Source of the DNA: Bacillus sp. 522_BSPC
GTDB taxonomy: Bacteria > Bacillota > Bacilli > Bacillales > Cytobacillaceae
Direction of reading: 5' to 3'
NCBI RefSeq assembly: GCF_001076885.1
Contig: NZ_JVDT01000149.1
Location: 31,354-95,353 of the forward strand
DNA: 64,000 nucleotides
This document shows, piece after piece, positions 29,749 to 39,876 of this stretch; the stretch's first letter is position 1; the number at the start of each line of letters is the position of its first letter. Position numbers and translations under genes: made by a program. The notes under the pieces were generated by a model. It had not been told where the DNA came from and ran no database searches. It saw nothing but the letters and a program-made list of their open reading frames with translations.

Positions 29749-30222
29749 ATGAGAAAATGGATATGGATTGTTATTGTTGTTTTTCTTATTGGAATAGGTG
29801 TAAGTATTCATACATATGTACAAGCAATGAAGCCTATAAAAACCGCAAGAGAAATAGCTGAAACGATTGCTAAAAAGGAATCAGATATGAAGGAGATTGA
29901 TAGCTTTCAATTATATAATGGGAAGGAAGCCTATTATATTCTAGAAGGAAAGAACGATGATAAGGAAGAAATGATTGTTTGGATAAATGAACAAAGCCAT
30001 CAAGTTACTCAAAAGCTGAAAAAAGATGGGCTAACCAAACAAGAAGCACTTAATATATTATTATCGGAGCAATCACCAGAAAAAATAAATGCAGTCCGCT
30101 TAGGGATGTATGATGGACTGCCTGTTTGGGAGATTTATTCTCATACAGATACGGACTCAATAAACTACCATTGGTTAGATTTTGAGACAGGAGAAATCCT
30201 TTTAACAATTGAAAATTATTAA
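29749..30222 (+). CDS. ypmB: YpmB family protein (DUF5590)
   Basis: A 157-residue membrane-anchored protein with one N-terminal transmembrane helix (WIWIVIVVFLIGIGVSIHTY) and an extracytoplasmic region that looks like two PepSY-like alpha-beta units. Length and position directly before aspB match B. subtilis YpmB. Its role is unknown. It ends 22 bases before aspB and is probably cotranscribed with it. Confidence 0.88.
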   Translation: MRKWIWIVIVVFLIGIGVSIHTYVQAMKPIKTAREIAETIAKKESDMKEIDSFQLYNGKEAYYILEGKNDDKEEMIVWINEQSHQVTQKLKKDGLTKQEALNILLSEQSPEKINAVRLGMYDGLPVWEIYSHTDTDSINYHWLDFETGEILLTIENY

Positions 30223-30244
30223 CTGATAGGAGTGGCAAATAGGA

Positions 30245-31444
30245 ATGAAAATTCAATTAGCGCAAAGAGTGAACGCATTAACACCATCTACAACATTGGC
30301 CATTACAGCAAAAGCAGCGAGTTTAAGAGCAGCTGGTCATGATGTTATTGGTTTAGGCGCAGGAGAGCCAGACTTTAACACTCCTCAAAATATTATTGAT
30401 GCTGCGGTTAGAAGTATGAATGAAGGTCATACAAAATATACGCCTGCATCAGGATTACTAACATTAAAAAAAGAAATTGCAGCAAAGCTAAAGAAAGATC
30501 AACATTTAGATTATGATACAAATCAGATTATCGTTACAAATGGTGCAAAACACGGATTATTTACTTTATTCCAGGTTATTTTGGATAAAGGGGATGAAGT
30601 AATTATTCCTACCCCATATTGGGTTAGTTACCCAGAGCAAGTAAAGCTTGCAGAAGGTGTACCAGTTTTTGTAGAGGGATATGAGTCAAATGAATTTAAA
30701 ATTACTCCTGAACAATTAAAAGGAGTAATTACCTCAAAAACAAAAGCAGTTATTATTAATTCACCAAGTAACCCAACTGGAATGATTTATACAGAGGAAG
30801 AATTAAAGGAAATTGGAAATGTTTGCTTAGAACATAATATTTTAATTATATCTGATGAAATTTATGAGAAATTAGTTTATGGCGATAGTAAACATGTATC
30901 GATTGCTTCTTTATCTCCTGCACTTAAAGAAGCGACTATTGTAATAAATGGGGTATCAAAATCTCATTCGATGACAGGCTGGAGAATTGGGTATGCTGCA
31001 GGAAATAAGGAAATAATTACTGCGATGGCGAATCTTGCAAGTCACAGTACTTCAAATCCAACCACACCATCTCAGTATGCTACGATTGAAGCTTACGCTG
31101 GTCCAAAAGATTCAGTGGAAGAAATGCGCCAAGCATTTAATAAGCGCTTAGATATCATACATGAGAAATTAAATAAAATTCCTGGTTTTTCGTGCATAAA
31201 GCCAAAAGGAGCATTTTATTTTTTTCCAAATGTAAAAAAAGCAGTAGAATTAACAGGATATGCAACAGTTGATGAGTTTGTTGCTGGCTTGTTAGAAGAA
31301 GCATTAGTAGCCGTTGTGCCTGGTTCAGGATTTGGCGCAGATAATTACATCCGACTTTCTTATGCAACATCACTTGAAAAGCTTGAAGAAGCAGTAAAGC
31401 GGATGGAACAGTTTGTAGAAAAAAAAATGGTTGTGAATAATTAA
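30245..31444 (+). CDS. aspB: Aspartate aminotransferase
   Basis: A PLP-dependent class I aminotransferase (subgroup I-gamma) that interconverts aspartate and oxaloacetate. Seen in the 399 residues are GLGAGEPDFNTP near 36, NSPSNPTGM near 172, ISDEIYEKL near 200, and the PLP-lysine block GVSKSHSMTGWRIGYAAG near 234. The ATG follows a TAGGAGTGGCAAATAGG region. It is followed by a 331-base gap and then asnS, as in B. subtilis, linking aspartate metabolism with asparagine charging. Confidence 0.95.
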   Translation: MKIQLAQRVNALTPSTTLAITAKAASLRAAGHDVIGLGAGEPDFNTPQNIIDAAVRSMNEGHTKYTPASGLLTLKKEIAAKLKKDQHLDYDTNQIIVTNGAKHGLFTLFQVILDKGDEVIIPTPYWVSYPEQVKLAEGVPVFVEGYESNEFKITPEQLKGVITSKTKAVIINSPSNPTGMIYTEEELKEIGNVCLEHNILIISDEIYEKLVYGDSKHVSIASLSPALKEATIVINGVSKSHSMTGWRIGYAAGNKEIITAMANLASHSTSNPTTPSQYATIEAYAGPKDSVEEMRQAFNKRLDIIHEKLNKIPGFSCIKPKGAFYFFPNVKKAVELTGYATVDEFVAGLLEEALVAVVPGSGFGADNYIRLSYATSLEKLEEAVKRMEQFVEKKMVVNN

Positions 31445-31775
31445 TTTATCTTTATAGCAGAGTATGTCAAAAAATTTCTATCTCTTTTTTGGCATTCTCT
31501 CTTTTCTTTATTGCTGTTTGAATACTGTAATGGGAACAGGTAGAGAATTTAGTGATAAACACTATTATTGTTGCCTATTGTATGTTCGATAGTGTTGATT
31601 GTCTTAAGATGTAAAGGTATAATGTTTTGGTAGAATATTTTTTTATAACTAGTATGTTTTCTACTAAATCAGCTAAACAGGTAGGAAGAAGCGGTTTATT
31701 TATTATCTTTATTATGGATAGAACAACCGCCTCTATTTAAGTACATATATTTATTTGTTTTTGGAGGAGTTAATT
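31445..31775 (+). other. aspB-asnS intergenic region
   Basis: It holds a probable aspB terminator at 31464-31495, an imperfect inverted repeat (AACACTATT 31558 with GATAGTGTT 31589), a second one (AGCGGTT 31690 with AACCGC) and the asnS ribosome site. I saw no T-box specifier or GGGUGGNACC motif, so asnS does not look T-box controlled. Confidence 0.45.
31464..31495 (+). terminator. Probable terminator of aspB
   Basis: ATGTCAAAAAA (31464-31474) pairs with TTTTTTGGCAT (31485-31495) with one G-U pair; the T-tract that follows is interrupted by C. Confidence 0.5.
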
Positions 31776-33071
31776 GTGATTAAAGCAACTATTGCCGAGT
31801 TACCAAAATATGTTGATAAAGAGGTTAAATTAGGTGCGTGGATTGCCAACAAGCGCTCTAGTGGGAAAATTGCCTTTTTGCAGCTTCGCGACGGATCTGG
31901 ATTTGTTCAAGGAGTAATTGTTAAAAGTGATGTAGAGGAAGAAGTATTTCAAACAGCTAAAACAGTTACACAAGAATCATCTGTATATGTTACTGGTACA
32001 GTACAAAAGGATGAACGATCTCCGTTTGGATATGAATTACTTGTTACAAATGTGGAACTGATTCATACTTCTACAGATTATCCGATTACACCAAAAGAAC
32101 ATGGCACAGAATTCTTAATGGATAATCGTCACCTATGGTTACGTTCAAAACGTCAACATGCAGTAATGAAAGTAAGAAATGAAATTATTCGTGCTACCTA
32201 TGAATTCTTCAATGAAAATGGATTTGTTAAGGTAGATCCACCAATTTTAACAGGAAGTGCTCCAGAAGGTACAACCGAACTGTTTGCAACGAAATACTTT
32301 GATGAAGATGCCTATCTATCACAAAGTGGACAACTTTATATGGAAGCTGCTGCAATGGCGTTAGGGAAGGTTTTTTCGTTCGGACCAACTTTCCGTGCAG
32401 AAAAATCAAAAACACGTCGTCATTTAATCGAGTTTTGGATGATTGAGCCGGAGATGGCTTTTGTTGAATTTGAAGAAAACCTAGAGGTTCAAGAACAATA
32501 CGTATCCTATGTTGTTCAATCTGTCTTGAAAAATTGTCAGCTAGAGCTTAAAACTCTTGGAAGAGATATATCTAAATTAGAGAAGATTACAGCGCCTTTC
32601 CCGAGAATAAGCTATGATGATGCGATTACTTTCTTGCATGAAAAAGGTTTTGATGATATTGAGTGGGGGGATGATTTTGGTTCTCCACATGAAACTGCCA
32701 TTGCTGAAAGCTTTGATAAACCTGTGTTTATTACCCATTATCCAACTAAAATCAAGCCTTTCTATATGCAACCACATCCAGAGAGAGAAGATGTTGTGCT
32801 TTGTGCAGATTTAATTGCCCCTGAAGGGTATGGTGAAATTATAGGTGGTTCTGAACGTATTCATGATATGGATCTCCTAAATAAGCGTGTAGAAGAACAT
32901 CAATTAGATCCAGAAACATATAAATGGTATTTAGAACTGAGAGAATATGGTTCTGTTCCACATTCTGGTTTTGGGCTTGGTTTAGAAAGAACGGTCGCAT
33001 GGATTACAGGCGTAGAACATGTTCGTGAAACAATTCCGTTCCCAAGATTATTAAATCGTCTATATCCTTGA
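31776..33071 (+). CDS. asnS: Asparaginyl-tRNA synthetase
   Basis: A class IIb aminoacyl-tRNA synthetase charging tRNA-Asn. An N-terminal OB-fold anticodon domain (about 1-115, [20 protein letters not shown]) precedes the catalytic domain with motif 2 [19 protein letters not shown] near 205 and motif 3 [13 protein letters not shown] near 395. I chose GTG 31776 because GGAGGAG at 31762-31768 is spaced 7 bases and 431 residues fit the family; an upstream TTG is inside the ribosome site region. Confidence 0.96.
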   Translation: MIKATIAELPKYVDKEVKLGAWIANKRSSGKIAFLQLRDGSGFVQGVIVKSDVEEEVFQTAKTVTQESSVYVTGTVQKDERSPFGYELLVTNVELIHTSTDYPITPKEHGTEFLMDNRHLWLRSKRQHAVMKVRNEIIRATYEFFNENGFVKVDPPILTGSAPEGTTELFATKYFDEDAYLSQSGQLYMEAAAMALGKVFSFGPTFRAEKSKTRRHLIEFWMIEPEMAFVEFEENLEVQEQYVSYVVQSVLKNCQLELKTLGRDISKLEKITAPFPRISYDDAITFLHEKGFDDIEWGDDFGSPHETAIAESFDKPVFITHYPTKIKPFYMQPHPEREDVVLCADLIAPEGYGEIIGGSERIHDMDLLNKRVEEHQLDPETYKWYLELREYGSVPHSGFGLGLERTVAWITGVEHVRETIPFPRLLNRLYP

Positions 33072-33114
33072 TTAAATAATAGGGTGAAAAATATGGAAAG
33101 TTTTTCAAAAGTTG

Positions 33115-33141
33115 ACCTCACATCGATAATTCGTGTGAGGT
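33115..33141 (+). terminator. Probable terminator of asnS
   Basis: ACCTCACA (33115-33122) pairs with TGTGAGGT (33134-33141); further A/T pairing on both sides extends the stem, and TTTCACCTTTTG follows. Confidence 0.6.
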
Positions 33142-33263
33142 TTCACCTTTTGTACCAATCCTATTTTTTCCCTTCTTCTTTTTGTTAACTATTGCTAGGT
33201 TTGGGTGATTTTCATTATTTCATGCATCTGACCAACATGATATACTAAATTAGAGGTGTCATT

Positions 33264-33974
33264 ATGAATAAAACAATTTTTTTAAAATGGTTGCAAGAGG
33301 GGAATATAAATATTCCTTCCACACTTCTAACACACTATAAATATTTGAAGATAAATGAAAAAGAATTAGTGCTTTTGCTGCAAATACATTACTATTTAGA
33401 ACGGGGCAATGATTTTCCAACCCCGTCTGAAATAGCTGATCAAATGACTTTAGATAGTATGGAATGCCGCGAGTTATTGAGTCAGCTTATTAGAAAAGGT
33501 TTTATCGAGATAATTGAAGGAAACAGTGATACAGGGATTCGATTTGAGCGATATTCTTTAGAGCCCCTTTGGAATAAATTAATTGAGCAATTTTTACTTA
33601 ATAATAAAAAAGAAGAAGCAGCTTTAAACGAAAAAGAAGAATCTGATTTATATACTTGCTTTGAGCATGAATTCGGTCGACCATTATCTCCTTTTGAAAT
33701 TGAGACATTAAATATGTGGGTCGATGATGATCAGCATGAAATGGCAATAATAAAAGCAGCTCTTAGAGAAGCAGTTGTTTCTGGTAAATTAAACTTTCGA
33801 TATATTGATCGAATTTTGTTTGAATGGAAGAAAAACGGAATTAAAACACTCGAACAAGCAAAAAATCATGGGAAAAAGTTTAGACAGCATCAAACTACTG
33901 GATACAAAATAGAACAGAGGGAAGAGGCTCCCAACAAAAAAGCAGTACCTTTTTATAATTGGTTGGATCAATAA
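33264..33974 (+). CDS. dnaD: Primosomal DNA replication protein DnaD
   Basis: Replication initiation and restart primosome protein that acts with DnaA, DnaB and DnaI. The 236 residues show an N-terminal winged-helix DDBH1 domain (about 1-110) and a C-terminal DDBH2 domain with YTCFEHEFGRPLSPFEIETL near 130, AIIKAALREAVVSGK near 160, and the conserved FRYIDRILFEWKKNGIKT near 178. The basic tail is typical. A GAGGTG ribosome site precedes ATG 33264. Followed by nth as in B. subtilis. Confidence 0.95.
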   Translation: MNKTIFLKWLQEGNINIPSTLLTHYKYLKINEKELVLLLQIHYYLERGNDFPTPSEIADQMTLDSMECRELLSQLIRKGFIEIIEGNSDTGIRFERYSLEPLWNKLIEQFLLNNKKEEAALNEKEESDLYTCFEHEFGRPLSPFEIETLNMWVDDDQHEMAIIKAALREAVVSGKLNFRYIDRILFEWKKNGIKTLEQAKNHGKKFRQHQTTGYKIEQREEAPNKKAVPFYNWLDQ

Positions 33975-34027
33975 TTAATAGGTGAATAAAATTAAATAAG
34001 TTAGTCAGTAAGATTACTATCATTCGG

Positions 34028-34069
34028 AAAGGATGTCCAATTTATTCTTTGGATGACCTTTTTTTTATA
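34028..34069 (+). terminator. Terminator between dnaD and nth
   Basis: AAAGGATGTCCAA (34028-34040) pairs, with a two-base internal mismatch, with TTGGATGACCTTT (34049-34061), followed by a run of T residues. Confidence 0.65.
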
Positions 34070-34099
34070 GATTTATAGTTTATTAATTCGGAGGATCGC

Positions 34100-34756
34100 A
34101 TGTTAAAAAAAGATGAAATCAGATATTGCCTAGATAAAATGGGAGAGATGTTTCCTGAGGCACATTGTGAATTAGTTCATTCCAATCCGTTTGAATTGGT
34201 TATTGCAGTATCTTTATCTGCACAATGTACGGATGCGCTAGTTAATAAGGTGACAAAAAACTTATTCCAAAAATATAAGACACCAGAAGATTACTTAAGT
34301 GTACCTTTAGAAGAATTGCAGAATGATATTCGCTCTATTGGTTTATTCCGAAATAAGGCAAAAAATATTCAAAAACTTTGCCAAATAGTTTTAGAAAAAT
34401 ACAATGGTGAGATACCAATGGATCGAGATGAATTGATTAATCTACCAGGTGTAGGAAGAAAAACAGCCAATGTTGTTGTTTCTGTTGCCTACAATATGCC
34501 TGCTATTGCTGTTGATACACATGTCGAAAGGGTAAGTAAGCGATTAGGGATTTGCAGATGGAAAGATTCTGTTTTAGAAGTCGAAAAAACATTAATGAAA
34601 AAAGTTCCTAGGGATGAATGGTCTGTGACTCATCACCGCATGATCTTTTTTGGAAGATATCACTGTAAGGCGCAAAATCCTCAATGTGAAGCTTGTCCGC
34701 TGCTAGCATTATGTAGAGAAGGCAAAAAAAGAATGAAGACTAAAGGTATAGTATAA
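34100..34756 (+). CDS. nth: Endonuclease III
   Basis: Base-excision-repair DNA glycosylase / AP lyase for oxidised pyrimidines. The 218-residue protein has the helix-hairpin-helix LPGVGRKTANVVVSVAYN near residue 114 with the catalytic Lys, VDTHVERVSKRLG near 139 with the catalytic Asp, and a C-terminal [4Fe-4S] pattern C-x6-C-x2-C-x5-C in HCKAQNPQCEACPLLALC. Its stop overlaps the ypoC start by one base. Confidence 0.96.
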   Translation: MLKKDEIRYCLDKMGEMFPEAHCELVHSNPFELVIAVSLSAQCTDALVNKVTKNLFQKYKTPEDYLSVPLEELQNDIRSIGLFRNKAKNIQKLCQIVLEKYNGEIPMDRDELINLPGVGRKTANVVVSVAYNMPAIAVDTHVERVSKRLGICRWKDSVLEVEKTLMKKVPRDEWSVTHHRMIFFGRYHCKAQNPQCEACPLLALCREGKKRMKTKGIV

Positions 34757-35271
34757 TGGACAAGAATCAATTAGATGTCCCCGTACAGCTCTTATATGGC
34801 CCTTTCCCAGTGATCAAGGAATTTTCATGTATTAAGACGGATTCCTTTGTTAGGAGACCAGCTTTTTTGCATGAAGCAAATTACTATTATAACAAGGAAA
34901 CGTTTCACCCGTGGAATATAGAAAATGTTAAGGAATGTGTAAATAAGATACTAGAAGAGTGGAAGCTTCTTAAAGTGGAGCTACAACAATTTGCAGCGAA
35001 CAGAGATACGTTAAATCTACAATACGGATTAACAATAGCTTTGGAATACTTTTTAGAATGCCTATATTGGATAAATGAAAAACCGGTGAATTTAATAGAT
35101 GGTTTAGTAGACAAAAGTCTAGAAGTAAAACCGTTTAATTTAGAAGATCGTCTCGAATTTATCCTAAAAAGGCTGAATGGGTATCATTCCTATAGACAAT
35201 TGGATGAGTTGTTTAAAGAGTTAGAAAAGCAGTTTGCGATAAAATTAGTAAAATTAAATAGGAATATTTAG
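34756..35271 (+). CDS. ypoC: YpoC family protein
   Basis: A 171-residue soluble protein whose position after nth and before ponA, and length, match B. subtilis YpoC. The sequence is mainly helical (ALEYFLECLYWINEKPVNLI near 97-116) without enzyme motifs; function unknown. It starts on the last base of nth (TAATG), so translation is coupled. Confidence 0.85.
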   Translation: MDKNQLDVPVQLLYGPFPVIKEFSCIKTDSFVRRPAFLHEANYYYNKETFHPWNIENVKECVNKILEEWKLLKVELQQFAANRDTLNLQYGLTIALEYFLECLYWINEKPVNLIDGLVDKSLEVKPFNLEDRLEFILKRLNGYHSYRQLDELFKELEKQFAIKLVKLNRNI

Positions 35272-35273
35272 AA

Positions 35274-35315
35274 AAAAGAAGAGGACTTTTCCATTTGGAA
35301 TTGTCCTCTTCTTTT
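35274..35315. terminator. Bidirectional terminator between ypoC and ponA
   Basis: AAAAGAAGAGGAC (35274-35286) pairs with GTCCTCTTCTTTT (35303-35315), with a TTCC/GGAA inner stem, between two converging genes. Confidence 0.8.
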
Positions 35316-35339
35316 GCTGAAACAGGTTCTTTAACAGGT

Positions 35340-38027
35340 TTATTGAGAGTCATTTCGATTGTTATTTCTATTTCTCTCTTTATCTTGATTGATGTCAGTC
35401 GTGCTGGTGTTATTGTTTTGAACATCATCACTATTCCCATTATCATTATTCCCGTTATTGTTCCCATTTCCATTGTTATTGTTATCATTTCCGTTGTTAT
35501 TGCCATTTTCATTGTTGCTGTTATTGTCTCCGCCATTATCAGAATCTTCGTCGCCTTCCTCGTCCTGATTATCGTCAGATTCTTCGCCATTAGGATCGTC
35601 TTGATTTTCTTCATCATCTATCGTTTCATTTGGATCCTCAGGTGGCTGTTCCTCGATTTTCTCTGGCACAGAAATATTACTAGATGCAGGATCACTTTCT
35701 AAATCATCTTTAATTGCCTTTACAGTAAAGGTATACGTACTACCAGCCGTTGGTTTTGTAATTTTGATGCTTGTATCGTAAGTAACAGTCAGCTGCTCGC
35801 TAGCTCCACCATCGACACTTACACTTACGTCAAATTTAATGCCATCTTTATCACCATAATCCCATGATAACTCGATTTGATCACTGTTTTCGTTATAGCT
35901 AGCTTTCACTCCAGTAGGAGCATTTGGCTTATTGTATTTCTGTGATACTTCGTTCAGAATATTACCTTTTACAGCATACTCAGTTAGGATTTGACTGCTT
36001 GGCGTGTATGGACTTGCCAATTTAGCTGGATACGTACCTTTTTCTATTTTTATCGTTTCGACACTATCTGGTTTTTTGAAATCAGCAGTTTCTACATCTT
36101 CAGAAATATGGCCCATTACTGCTTTAAAAATCTTTTGGGCTACTTTCTGATCTAAACCAGGTTCAATTGGATTTTTTCGTTCTGTGTAACCAGTCCATAC
36201 AGCCATCGTAAAGTTGGTTGTATATCCTGCGAACCAAGCATCTGGAACACTTTTTGAATTAGTAATACCCCATTTATTTCGTTCTTCTTCAGAATAATTG
36301 GTCGTCCCAGTCTTACCAGCGACAGGCAATCCTGGAATATTAGCAAGACTTCCAGTTCCATCGCTACTTGTGAGTACACCTTTTAGCATATCTGTAATGA
36401 GAAAAGCTGTATAATCTTGCATCACAACTTTTGATTTAGGTTCCATATTTATCTTTGTGCCATCTTTTAATTTAAATGAGCGTACGGCATGTGGTGTATT
36501 ATAAACTCCTTCATTTCCAAAAGCACTATAAGCACCTGCAATTTCTAGCGTGCTAGCTTCAAATGCACCAATTGCATAGGATTCATAGGCGTTCTCTAAT
36601 GGAATTCCTAGATTGACAGCAAATTCTTGAGCATTTTCTGCTCCAACTGCTTGGAAGGCTTTTAGTGCAGGAATATTTCTAGACATTTCTAATGCTTTTC
36701 GCATAGTCATAGACCCTTTATAGCTATTATCCCAGTTGCTAATAGATGTTCCATCAGAATAAGTAGTACGTTCATCTACAATTGTTTGATAGGTTCCCCA
36801 TTTTAAATACTCAACTGCTGGACCATAGTCAAGTATAGGCTTTGCTGTAGATCCAGGTTGTCGCTTTATATCTGTTGCATAGTTTGTTCCTAGCTTTACA
36901 TCTGGATCACGATCACCACCAAGAGCTAAAATTCCACCAGTTTTTGTATCCAATAAGGTGATTCCTGCTTGGAAATCTTCATCGGGGAATTCAACAATTT
37001 CTCCTTCATACATTAATTCTTCGACATAGTCTTGTGCCTCTATATCCATTGTTGTATAAATTTCTAGTCCATCTGTATATACATTAACATCTGGATATTT
37101 TTTCTCAATTTCGGCAATAACTTGTTTTATAAATGGATCGTAAGGTAAGTCGTTTGTTTGTCGATCTTCTTTTGCTACTAATGTATCTTCAACCGATGTT
37201 TTTTGAGCTTCTTCCATTTCTTCTTTTGATATATATCCATGCTGATGCATTAAAGATAATACAATATTACGTCTTTTTTCTGCTCTTTCTGGATTATTAA
37301 ACGGATTATAGGCATTCGGCGCCTGTGGCATCCCAGCAAGAAGAGCTGCTTCCGGTAGTGTCAATTCATCTAAGCTTTTATCAAAATATACTTTAGCGGC
37401 TGTTTTAACACCGCTCATATTTTCCGACATAAAGATTTTATTTACATACATCTCAAAGATTTCTTCTTTAGAGTATTTGCGTTCTAATTCAAGGGCAAGC
37501 CAAGCTTCTTGGGCTTTACGAGTTAATGTTTTTTGCGGTTGGTTAAAGAAGAAGTTTTTCACTACTTGCTGTGTTATCGTACTTGCTCCTTCTGAACCAA
37601 ATCCATCTCTAAAGTTTGCAATAACCGCTCCGCCTAAGCGAATGGGATCAATCCCATGATGCTCAAAGAAACGGGAATCTTCTGTTGCGATAAATGCATC
37701 TTTTACTAAATCAGGAATATCTTCATAGTTTACATAGTCGCGATTTACCGCACCTACTTTTGCTATTTCTTTATCATTCTTGTCATAGATGGTAGAAGAA
37801 ATTGGATCCTTTAATGTTTCGGGATTCAATTCTGGCGCATCTTTTACCATGATGGCAAAAGTTACTCCACCTGCAATTATTCCAATAATACCGATTGTTA
37901 ATAAGATAAGCAGAACGCGCTTAAACAAATTCATGCCACTTTTTTTCTTTGCTTTTTTAGGAGCATTTTTCTTTGAGGCTTCGAGTTGCTTGCGACGCTC
38001 CTCTCGCGTTTGATATTTATCTGTCAT
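35340..38027 (-). CDS. ponA: Penicillin-binding protein 1A/1B (bifunctional class A)
   Basis: Main class A peptidoglycan synthase with transglycosylase and transpeptidase activity. A basic cytoplasmic tail (1-33) and one membrane helix (34-60) precede the GT51 domain with EDSRFFEHHGID near 115 and STITQQVVKN near 149. The transpeptidase domain has the SxxK motif GSTAKPILDYG near 394, SRN near 450 and KTGT in AGKTGTTNYS near 580. A fibronectin type III-like domain lies at about 715-790. The last 110 residues are an Asp/Glu then Asn/Gly low-complexity tail. Head-to-tail with recU, as in B. subtilis. At 895 residues it is normal for the family. Confidence 0.96.
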   Translation of the reverse strand: MTDKYQTREERRKQLEASKKNAPKKAKKKSGMNLFKRVLLILLTIGIIGIIAGGVTFAIMVKDAPELNPETLKDPISSTIYDKNDKEIAKVGAVNRDYVNYEDIPDLVKDAFIATEDSRFFEHHGIDPIRLGGAVIANFRDGFGSEGASTITQQVVKNFFFNQPQKTLTRKAQEAWLALELERKYSKEEIFEMYVNKIFMSENMSGVKTAAKVYFDKSLDELTLPEAALLAGMPQAPNAYNPFNNPERAEKRRNIVLSLMHQHGYISKEEMEEAQKTSVEDTLVAKEDRQTNDLPYDPFIKQVIAEIEKKYPDVNVYTDGLEIYTTMDIEAQDYVEELMYEGEIVEFPDEDFQAGITLLDTKTGGILALGGDRDPDVKLGTNYATDIKRQPGSTAKPILDYGPAVEYLKWGTYQTIVDERTTYSDGTSISNWDNSYKGSMTMRKALEMSRNIPALKAFQAVGAENAQEFAVNLGIPLENAYESYAIGAFEASTLEIAGAYSAFGNEGVYNTPHAVRSFKLKDGTKINMEPKSKVVMQDYTAFLITDMLKGVLTSSDGTGSLANIPGLPVAGKTGTTNYSEEERNKWGITNSKSVPDAWFAGYTTNFTMAVWTGYTERKNPIEPGLDQKVAQKIFKAVMGHISEDVETADFKKPDSVETIKIEKGTYPAKLASPYTPSSQILTEYAVKGNILNEVSQKYNKPNAPTGVKASYNENSDQIELSWDYGDKDGIKFDVSVSVDGGASEQLTVTYDTSIKITKPTAGSTYTFTVKAIKDDLESDPASSNISVPEKIEEQPPEDPNETIDDEENQDDPNGEESDDNQDEEGDEDSDNGGDNNSNNENGNNNGNDNNNNGNGNNNGNNDNGNSDDVQNNNTSTTDINQDKERNRNNNRNDSQ

Positions 38028-38063
38028 TGTTATTCCTACCTTTCTTTGAAAAACAAAAAGGAA

Positions 38064-38669
38064 TTAGTTAAATTTATATATCGTATCGATTACTTTAATA
38101 TAGTCAATTCTAGGGTGGTAACCAAGGCTAATAGAGTGACCATTGATTTCTAATTCATGTTTCGTAATCGATTTCCTTCCGCCATTTATCATTCTTTCCC
38201 AAAACATAAAGAGTTTTTCTGCTGTTAAATAGAATATTTCACTTGTTTCAGAGAAGGAGATAATGACAAAGCAAATTCCTTGTTGTTCACATACCATCCG
38301 CATATGTTTGATTTGGTGTTCATGGAAGTTGTTTAGCGGAAAAGAAGTAGTATGCTTCGTTTCTTTCGCTTCAAAATCTATATATTTTCCTTTATAAACA
38401 CCGTTATAGTCTGTAGTGGAAGCTTGTTTAAAATAGGCTTCTTTTATGACTGCTGCACTTCTTTTTGGATAATCAACCTGAACGATTTGAACAGGTGTCG
38501 GCTTTTTATGTATAACTGCCTTCCCAAATTCTAAATAATATTTATTTGTTTCATTCAAATCATCCTCTAAAGTCATTCCCCTGTTACTATAACTAATTTT
38601 TTTTTGTGATTTAATATTCTCGTTTTTTAGCGGAGAATATCTTTTTCCATTTGGGTAATGAATCTTCAT
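38064..38669 (-). CDS. recU: Holliday junction resolvase RecU
   Basis: Resolves Holliday junctions in recombination and chromosome segregation and modulates RecA. The 201-residue protein begins [11 protein letters not shown], followed by [15 protein letters not shown] near residue 28 and the PD-(D/E)xK nuclease core [20 protein letters not shown] near 84-103. The C-terminal [16 protein letters not shown] is also typical. It precedes ponA by 36 bases on the minus strand, so the two form one operon, as in B. subtilis. Confidence 0.96.
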   Translation of the reverse strand: MKIHYPNGKRYSPLKNENIKSQKKISYSNRGMTLEDDLNETNKYYLEFGKAVIHKKPTPVQIVQVDYPKRSAAVIKEAYFKQASTTDYNGVYKGKYIDFEAKETKHTTSFPLNNFHEHQIKHMRMVCEQQGICFVIISFSETSEIFYLTAEKLFMFWERMINGGRKSITKHELEINGHSISLGYHPRIDYIKVIDTIYKFN

Positions 38670-38758
38670 TTTTTCACCTCACAAAGATCCTTTCAAAGTA
38701 TAACTTATTGCAATCAACAAACAATAATACCATAAAGCGTTCATAAGAGGTGAACATT

Positions 38759-39730
38759 TTGATAGGTATAAATTCGTATTTTTCTCCAATAGAAGAAGAA
38801 AAACTTATAACTAGAATAAGGCTAATTACTGATAAGTGCAACTTAGACAATATATCAAGAACAAATGCCTATCTTCGTTATTATAACAAAAATCAAGAAA
38901 TACAATGGGCTTTTCTTGCCAGTCAAGTTTCGCGCAATGCCGGCTGGAATATGTGTGACTTAAATGGGCTCTGGCTGCCGCAATTAGTTAGTCAAAAAAA
39001 AAGGCAGCAAATTTACCTAACCTATGAGAAAGCAAATTGGCTTATTTTTAAAGATGCATACCCCCAATTATTACTCTATGAATATTCGACGAAAATAAAC
39101 GCGCCAATGTTTCATTTATTAAAAGTTTTTCAGGTTTCTTCTTTTATGGAACAAGAATGGCTGGAATTCTGGAAGAATAGGGATAAGAAAAGGTTAATGA
39201 ACAGTTTGATTATTAATGAACAAAATGTTATTCAGAAGCCCGTAATTAAAAATGAAAGAATTAAGCATCATATTTTTCATTATCTTCCCTATCTTTTTCA
39301 AGATTTACTACATTTTAATGCTGTACTTTTTCCAACATTATATGGGAACCTATACGGAGCTAGCGTTGCGAACTTTACTTCCCTTGATGAGAGAATTAGG
39401 CTAGGAAATACATTAGCAAACCTATTATTTAAAAATAATTTATATCAAGACTTCTATGATTTTGCAAGAAAAAGAGAACATACTGGGTCGAGAAAGGATT
39501 ATGAAAAATATATATACCCCAAAATGACCAATACAACACCAATATTGCGAGCTGTTTTTCCAATAGTCAATCATCGTGATAGTGAGAGAGGTGATTGGTA
39601 TAAAAAGAAAATTAAGCATAAATGGCGAGTAAGTGGTGATAATAAAGAACCATTCTTAATAACGGATTGGTACTTTAATAAACAAGAGCAGTTACATGAA
39701 CTAATTCGCCAAAAAAATAAGTGGTTCTAG
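38759..39730 (+). CDS. yppC: YppC family protein (DUF2515)
   Basis: A 323-residue cytoplasmic protein of the DUF2515 family, divergent from recU as in B. subtilis. Features are an Arg- and Trp-rich sequence (QVSRNAGWNMCDLNGLW near 60-77) and a GSRKDYEKYIYPKM stretch. No motif of known function. I prefer TTG 38759, spaced 6 bases from AGAGGTG; GTG 38750 would lie inside that ribosome site. Confidence 0.85.
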   Translation: MIGINSYFSPIEEEKLITRIRLITDKCNLDNISRTNAYLRYYNKNQEIQWAFLASQVSRNAGWNMCDLNGLWLPQLVSQKKRQQIYLTYEKANWLIFKDAYPQLLLYEYSTKINAPMFHLLKVFQVSSFMEQEWLEFWKNRDKKRLMNSLIINEQNVIQKPVIKNERIKHHIFHYLPYLFQDLLHFNAVLFPTLYGNLYGASVANFTSLDERIRLGNTLANLLFKNNLYQDFYDFARKREHTGSRKDYEKYIYPKMTNTTPILRAVFPIVNHRDSERGDWYKKKIKHKWRVSGDNKEPFLITDWYFNKQEQLHELIRQKNKWF

Positions 39731-39876
39731 TCCATCTTTCTACTTTGTCGAATTTTAAACGAGGAATAAGAAAATCTACTTTCTTTGCCGAATCTCTTCT
39801 AGTTTTGTCACTTAGGGAGGATAGTTCATAAAAAAAAAGAAAAGATTATATATCAAAATAGCTTGGAGGGATTTGC

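Noticed and set aside
31445..31775. T-box riboswitch for asnS
   Set aside because: Searched by eye for the antiterminator motif and an Asn specifier loop; neither was seen.
35295..35702. Ile/Val-rich 135-codon plus-strand frame opposite the ponA tail
   Set aside because: It is the antisense of Asn/Asp-rich codons (AAT, GAT read as ATT, ATC), a known source of long false hydrophobic frames.
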